This document shows positions 59,701-64,000 of a stretch of DNA of 64,000 nucleotides, in pieces. Position numbers and translations under genes: made by a program. Below the pieces are notes generated by a model. It worked only from the letters and a program-made list of their open reading frames with translations. It did not search any database and was not told the DNA's origin. The DNA comes from Casuarius casuarius (lineage: Eukaryota > Chordata > Aves > Casuariiformes > Casuariidae). How positions within the stretch are numbered: position 1 is the stretch's first letter; every line of letters begins with the position of its first letter. Where the stretch lies: the NCBI GenBank assembly GCA_003342895.1, contig PTFA01000311.1, forward strand, positions 147,508 through 211,507. Direction: 5' to 3'.

Positions 59701-62700
59701 GAGTATCTGTTCTGGTTTTAGCAACTAATGATGAGATCATAAAAGAGCTAGCTGTAGGATGTAACTTTGTATCCAGTGATGGGGAAATGATTTAATTAAA
59801 ATAAACAGAAGATTAAAAGTATGTCCTTAATTAAAGTTCTCGTAGAAAAATAGCAAACCTGAGTTTGTCAAGCTGCTACCTAAGGAAGTCAGCTGCACTG
59901 AAGAGTTCAGGGACCTGAATGGTGCAGAAATCTGGACTTTTTGCAAGTCAAAGGTACTCAGGCAGTCTGGATTTTGTGTCCCAGGGACGGAGAAAAAGTT
60001 ATCAGGAAAGGGCGAAAGTTAGATTTGTGAGAGTTCAGACTGAATTCAAGCTTGCGAATAATGTTTGGCCACAGAGAAAAAAGGATATTTAGCCATATAA
60101 ATAAATTTTGAACAACAGGAAGGCTACTACGTAATGGTATTGCTGATTCAGGGATTAAACCTAATTTATTGTGGCCTTGGGAAGGGGAGCTAACGGTGGT
60201 CACCAGGACAGAAAAATCCGAGTGTGGTGCAAGCAAGGCTTGAATATGACAGTATTCTTAAGTTGCTTAGAAATAGCTAATCTTTTTACCAGAGAACACT
60301 CACTTGAAATCTAAAGGTATGACTGCAAATATTTTTAGCAGAAACACCAACACCTGTTCTCTGTGCTGGGCCTCTGTGCTTTGCACTTAATTGTGTAAAT
60401 TCTCTAGAATGGGGACTGTCGTGTAGCTTTGCATTGTCACGCTAGTTAATGCGTGAGGATCATTGCTCAGGTCAGGGAGGATCAAAGTATATCAGACTAA
60501 GAAAAATATTAAAAATGGGTGTGAAAAGAACTTTTAACATTATGTCATATTAGGAATTATTTGAGGGGCTCAGGGTTTTCTGATTGAACAGCAAAGGGAA
60601 GATGAGTTCAGCTTTTATGCACTGACTTAAGGCTGTGGTATTTTTGGGAGACTCAAGAGGAGAATATTGTCAGACTGATTATGATAAAGTACTGAGTGAT
60701 AGATTTTAGCTGGTGAGATTAAATGAAAGGGCTTGAAAGGAAGTGGATGGGTGTGATACTCGGAACAAGAGAAGGAAACGACAAGTGATCTCGAATTTGC
60801 TGTTCTAAGCGTTGAAATCAATGTTGGCATCGGTGGTAGGGAGAGGAAAACGTTTTGGAGGGAAGACAGAATTCACTGTTAGGCAAGTTTACTTTATGCT
60901 GGTGATGAAGGGTTAAAGCTGAAAGGTTGGGAGTAAAATGAGGTATGAAAATGGGTGCAAAGGAGATGGCTTAGAAAGGAAAGATATCTGAGGATATGGT
61001 TTCATGAACTGCTTGGTCTGATGTAAGGCTGTGCTGCCCCTGGCAGGAGTAGTCATAGCTCCTCCTGTCCTTTATCACACATTCCCACCATCACCTTCAT
61101 GTCAGCTCATCTTAGACGGATTTCACAATCATGAAACTGCATCTGAGCGATCAACACAGGGATGAGTGCTAAAGTCTGTGGACTGATGAGATCACCCAAA
61201 GGTGTTGAACTGAGAAGAACGTGTCAAGGGCAGAGCTTTCAAAAGCGCCATTGATCCGGCAGGCATCCAGGGGACATAATGAAAGAACAATCATGGGCAG
61301 GAAAAATAATGATGTAATCTGAAAGCTCAGCGAAGATGAGATGTCAGAGCAGAGATGATCAGCATTATCAAAAGAACCAGAAAGGCCAAGTAGGAGGAGG
61401 ATGGAAGAAGATCCTTGAGATTTGGCCAGAAAGAGATCATGAAAGACCCTAGTGAGAGCAGTTTCATTCAGATGGAAACAACAGAAACTGGATCGGAAAT
61501 AATCCGATATAGAGTTGGAAGAGAGGAAGTGAGTTCATTGGCTTCAGGCTATGCTTGCCATGAGTTTATAGATAAGAGAAAGGAGGAAAATACAGTAACT
61601 GTTAATAGGTAGGACTGTGGTCCTCTGGACAGTCGAAAGGGGGCAGAGTCAGAAGATAGAGGTAAACGAGGGCTGAGTTTAGCTGAGAAAGAAACGCGCA
61701 GTTGAAGACAAATGGAAGAGATTAATGGATTACAGACGAAGAGAAGAAAGGTAGACAGTTTATAAACATTGTATCATGATATATTGCTCTCTGCAGAAAT
61801 ACAGCTCTCTTTGTAGGAATTAGTGGAGAGCAAAGAGAAAATCGGTTGCAAAACTGGGCAGCTTCTTGCTTAATGAAAAAGAAAGCAGCTAAGTCAACTT
61901 GTTCTTCAGTTAGTTTAGACTGATTTGAAGCAGCAGCACACTACCGCTTCCCTTTTCCTCTTTCCACCCCCACGGCTGCAGCAGAGAGCAGGGCATCATG
62001 CCAACGTGTGCCGGTTACAGTGGCTGCTACCAAGTTCACTTGGCTTTGGAAAGAGAGTGACACATTCAGGCTTCAGGGGCAGTACTACCTAATTGTCTGG
62101 CTCCAGTCCAGCTGCTGACTGACCCAATAAACTCTAATGAATCTGGATTCCCGCAGTCTGATTTGCTTCCTCTCCCCGTTACGTGCTTTTCTCAGTCTAT
62201 GAAGAGCTGAAACCTGACTGCTGCCTTTGACAAAGGGAGTGAGAGAGAGGGGGGGAAGAAAAGGCAGATAACAGCCGAATGTAATCAGCATTTTATTACC
62301 ATCCTCAGGAAGTGGGAATGGCTTAAAAAAAAAAAGAAAAAGAAAAGAAAAAGTAGGCTAGAGCAAGGAAAGTTAATTATGGTGAGGTTATTTGACAGGA
62401 AATTACAAAATGCAAACAGACAGAAGAAACACATTTTAAAACAGGGTAGGAAATCTCAAGTTTCTTCACTGTATATATTCAAAACCCTCAAAGCAAAGAC
62501 TCAAAATAGCAGTTTAAACAAAAGCTATCTTATCTGATAAAGGCATTTCAAGCACAAAAGGAAATTTATATATTGGGTTGACAGTCTTAAAATAAACTGA
62601 TTGTCTTGATAACACCATAGATTTAATTGTGGGAAAAAATTGGGTTCATTTGTATGACCTGCAGACACAGTAAATTCCCATGTAAATTCATTCCTTTTTT

Positions 62701-64000
62701 TTTTCTTTGTACATTTCTTGTCTTCTAAGCAGTGTTTATCAGTGTTTTCCAGAAATTGTAAAGGTAGATTTATGCATGTAGGATGAGACTCATAAATATG
62801 TGTGTATTTTAAAGACTTCCATGCAGACCAGAAACAACTCATTTTCTATACTACTATATGGAAGTATATTAATGGCACTTTAGCAAGTTACCCAGATTCG
62901 GAAAGGTTTTCACAGCAATACAGTGCTTTAGTATGAGGATATAATCTCCAGTACTAGTGGTCAACATCATTATTTTATTCATTTCATCGTTGGTATACTT
63001 ATGACATGCTCTTGAATATCCAGTGTGTCTTTTTGCTTTCTGGTTGGTAAGGAAACTATTTTGTTACTACACCACCTTTTTTTCCTGAGGCAGAAAAACA
63101 TGTATGAGTGCAAGGACAGCAGAACTTGCTCACTATTGTGGTTCCTTTGCAGCCCTGCTGTAGGTGCTAAAGCTGCAAATAATAGCAAGGAGAAACTTCT
63201 GATACCTGGACGTTCACGGAGTGTTTTGTTATCAACAATATTCTCTTCAAAGAAGTTCATTTATAAAAAAAAAAAAAAAAAAGGGCAAATGTTGCCCAAT
63301 TTCCAGAACCTTCTTTATCATTTTTCTTTGGATTTTACTGCTGAGATGTTGAATAAGCATTTGGTCCATATCAGTCTCTGTGTCATTGCAGTGAGATAGG
63401 ATAAGTATTATAAGGACTATACAGTTTCATTTGTTTTGAGGGAGGGAAGGAGCAAGGTGGGGGGGAATAACTCTGTTGTGCAAATGATATTTTAGATTAG
63501 CTCTGTTAAGATCAGAGTAGACTTAGAATTCTGTTAGACAACTATTTTTCTTGCTTTTGACTAAGGCAGTAAGAAAGACAAGTTAGGAACATTAAGAGGT
63601 TTATAGGTACAACCTGCCTGGTTTTCATGACTTCTAACTCCATTTGCGAAGCTGTTCCTTCCCTTTTCTTGCTCTTCAGGCTGCAAATCTGACAGTGTAG
63701 GGTGCGAGAATTGATGCCATAGGCAGTGCGCGCAGAGGAGGAGATGTAAAACTCAGGAAACGGCTGGCACAAAGACTTCTGTTCATAGAGCTGAAGTGGT
63801 TTAGCTCATCTGGCAATGCGTGGAGAGTGGGATTAAGGCATGGAAGACTGAAGGGAATGCTACTGGAGTATTATAATGCACTAGACACATCTGTGACGTG
63901 CTGCCTCATCGTACCTGCTCGATCATGTAAGAAATGTAACATTGTTTTTTCTAATTAATTTGTCTGCTTTGCCTGTTACTCTCTATTATTCACGCTGTTG

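Overview
The window reads as nuclear DNA from a sauropsid vertebrate, most probably a bird. It is about 40% G+C and non-coding throughout, and its interspersed repeats are sparse, old and mostly of the CR1/L2 LINE clade with a few MIR-like SINEs. There is no L1, Alu or B-type SINE, no prokaryotic gene organisation and no viral genome. Low repeat density favours a bird over a crocodile or turtle. The species and locus cannot be identified from the sequence alone. A run of 20 N and two single N show it is a draft assembly.

I found no open reading frame that looks like a real protein-coding gene or a known coding exon. The longer ORFs (up to 167 codons) have low-complexity, shadow-like composition and no recognisable domains. 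The window is therefore best described as a gene desert or part of a very large intron. The only transcript-like structures are two candidate spliced exons on the + strand at 44,734-44,842 and 45,430-45,466. Both have good polypyrimidine/AG acceptors and GT donors; the first carries a 14-codon ORF ending exactly at its donor.

Layout. 1-22.7 kb: unique-looking A+T-rich DNA with a MIR-like SINE (9.95-10.1 kb, minus), a G+C-richer block with an AP-1 site (10.8-11.2 kb), and composition that resembles conserved non-coding elements near 7.4, 13.8, 15.3 and 16.5 kb. 22.77-24.18 kb: a 1.4-kb CR1 reverse-transcriptase relic, minus strand, truncated at both ends and riddled with stops. 26.5-26.9 kb: an L2 relic, minus strand. 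32.0 and 55.3 kb: two copies of an ancient GGGCCAAAT-type, fold-back-like element. 39.3-40.2 kb: a C/G-rich tract running into the assembly gap, followed by a diverged tandem repeat (units of 139 and 157 bp) carrying a telomere-like motif. 44.7-45.5 kb: the candidate exons. 49.85 kb: a CR1/L3-like retroposon 3' end. 57.5-61.6 kb: a cluster of ancient retroelements in tandem, namely MIR (+), L2 (+), the CR1 endonuclease-to-linker region (+) with a possible 3' tail, and the L2 reverse transcriptase (minus).

No CRISPR array, operon, phage, toxin system or other new defence-type system is present. The most informative material is the decayed LINE protein homology, visible by reading frame, and the splice-bounded candidate exons. 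Family assignments were made by recalling family features and reading frames by eye, without database searches.
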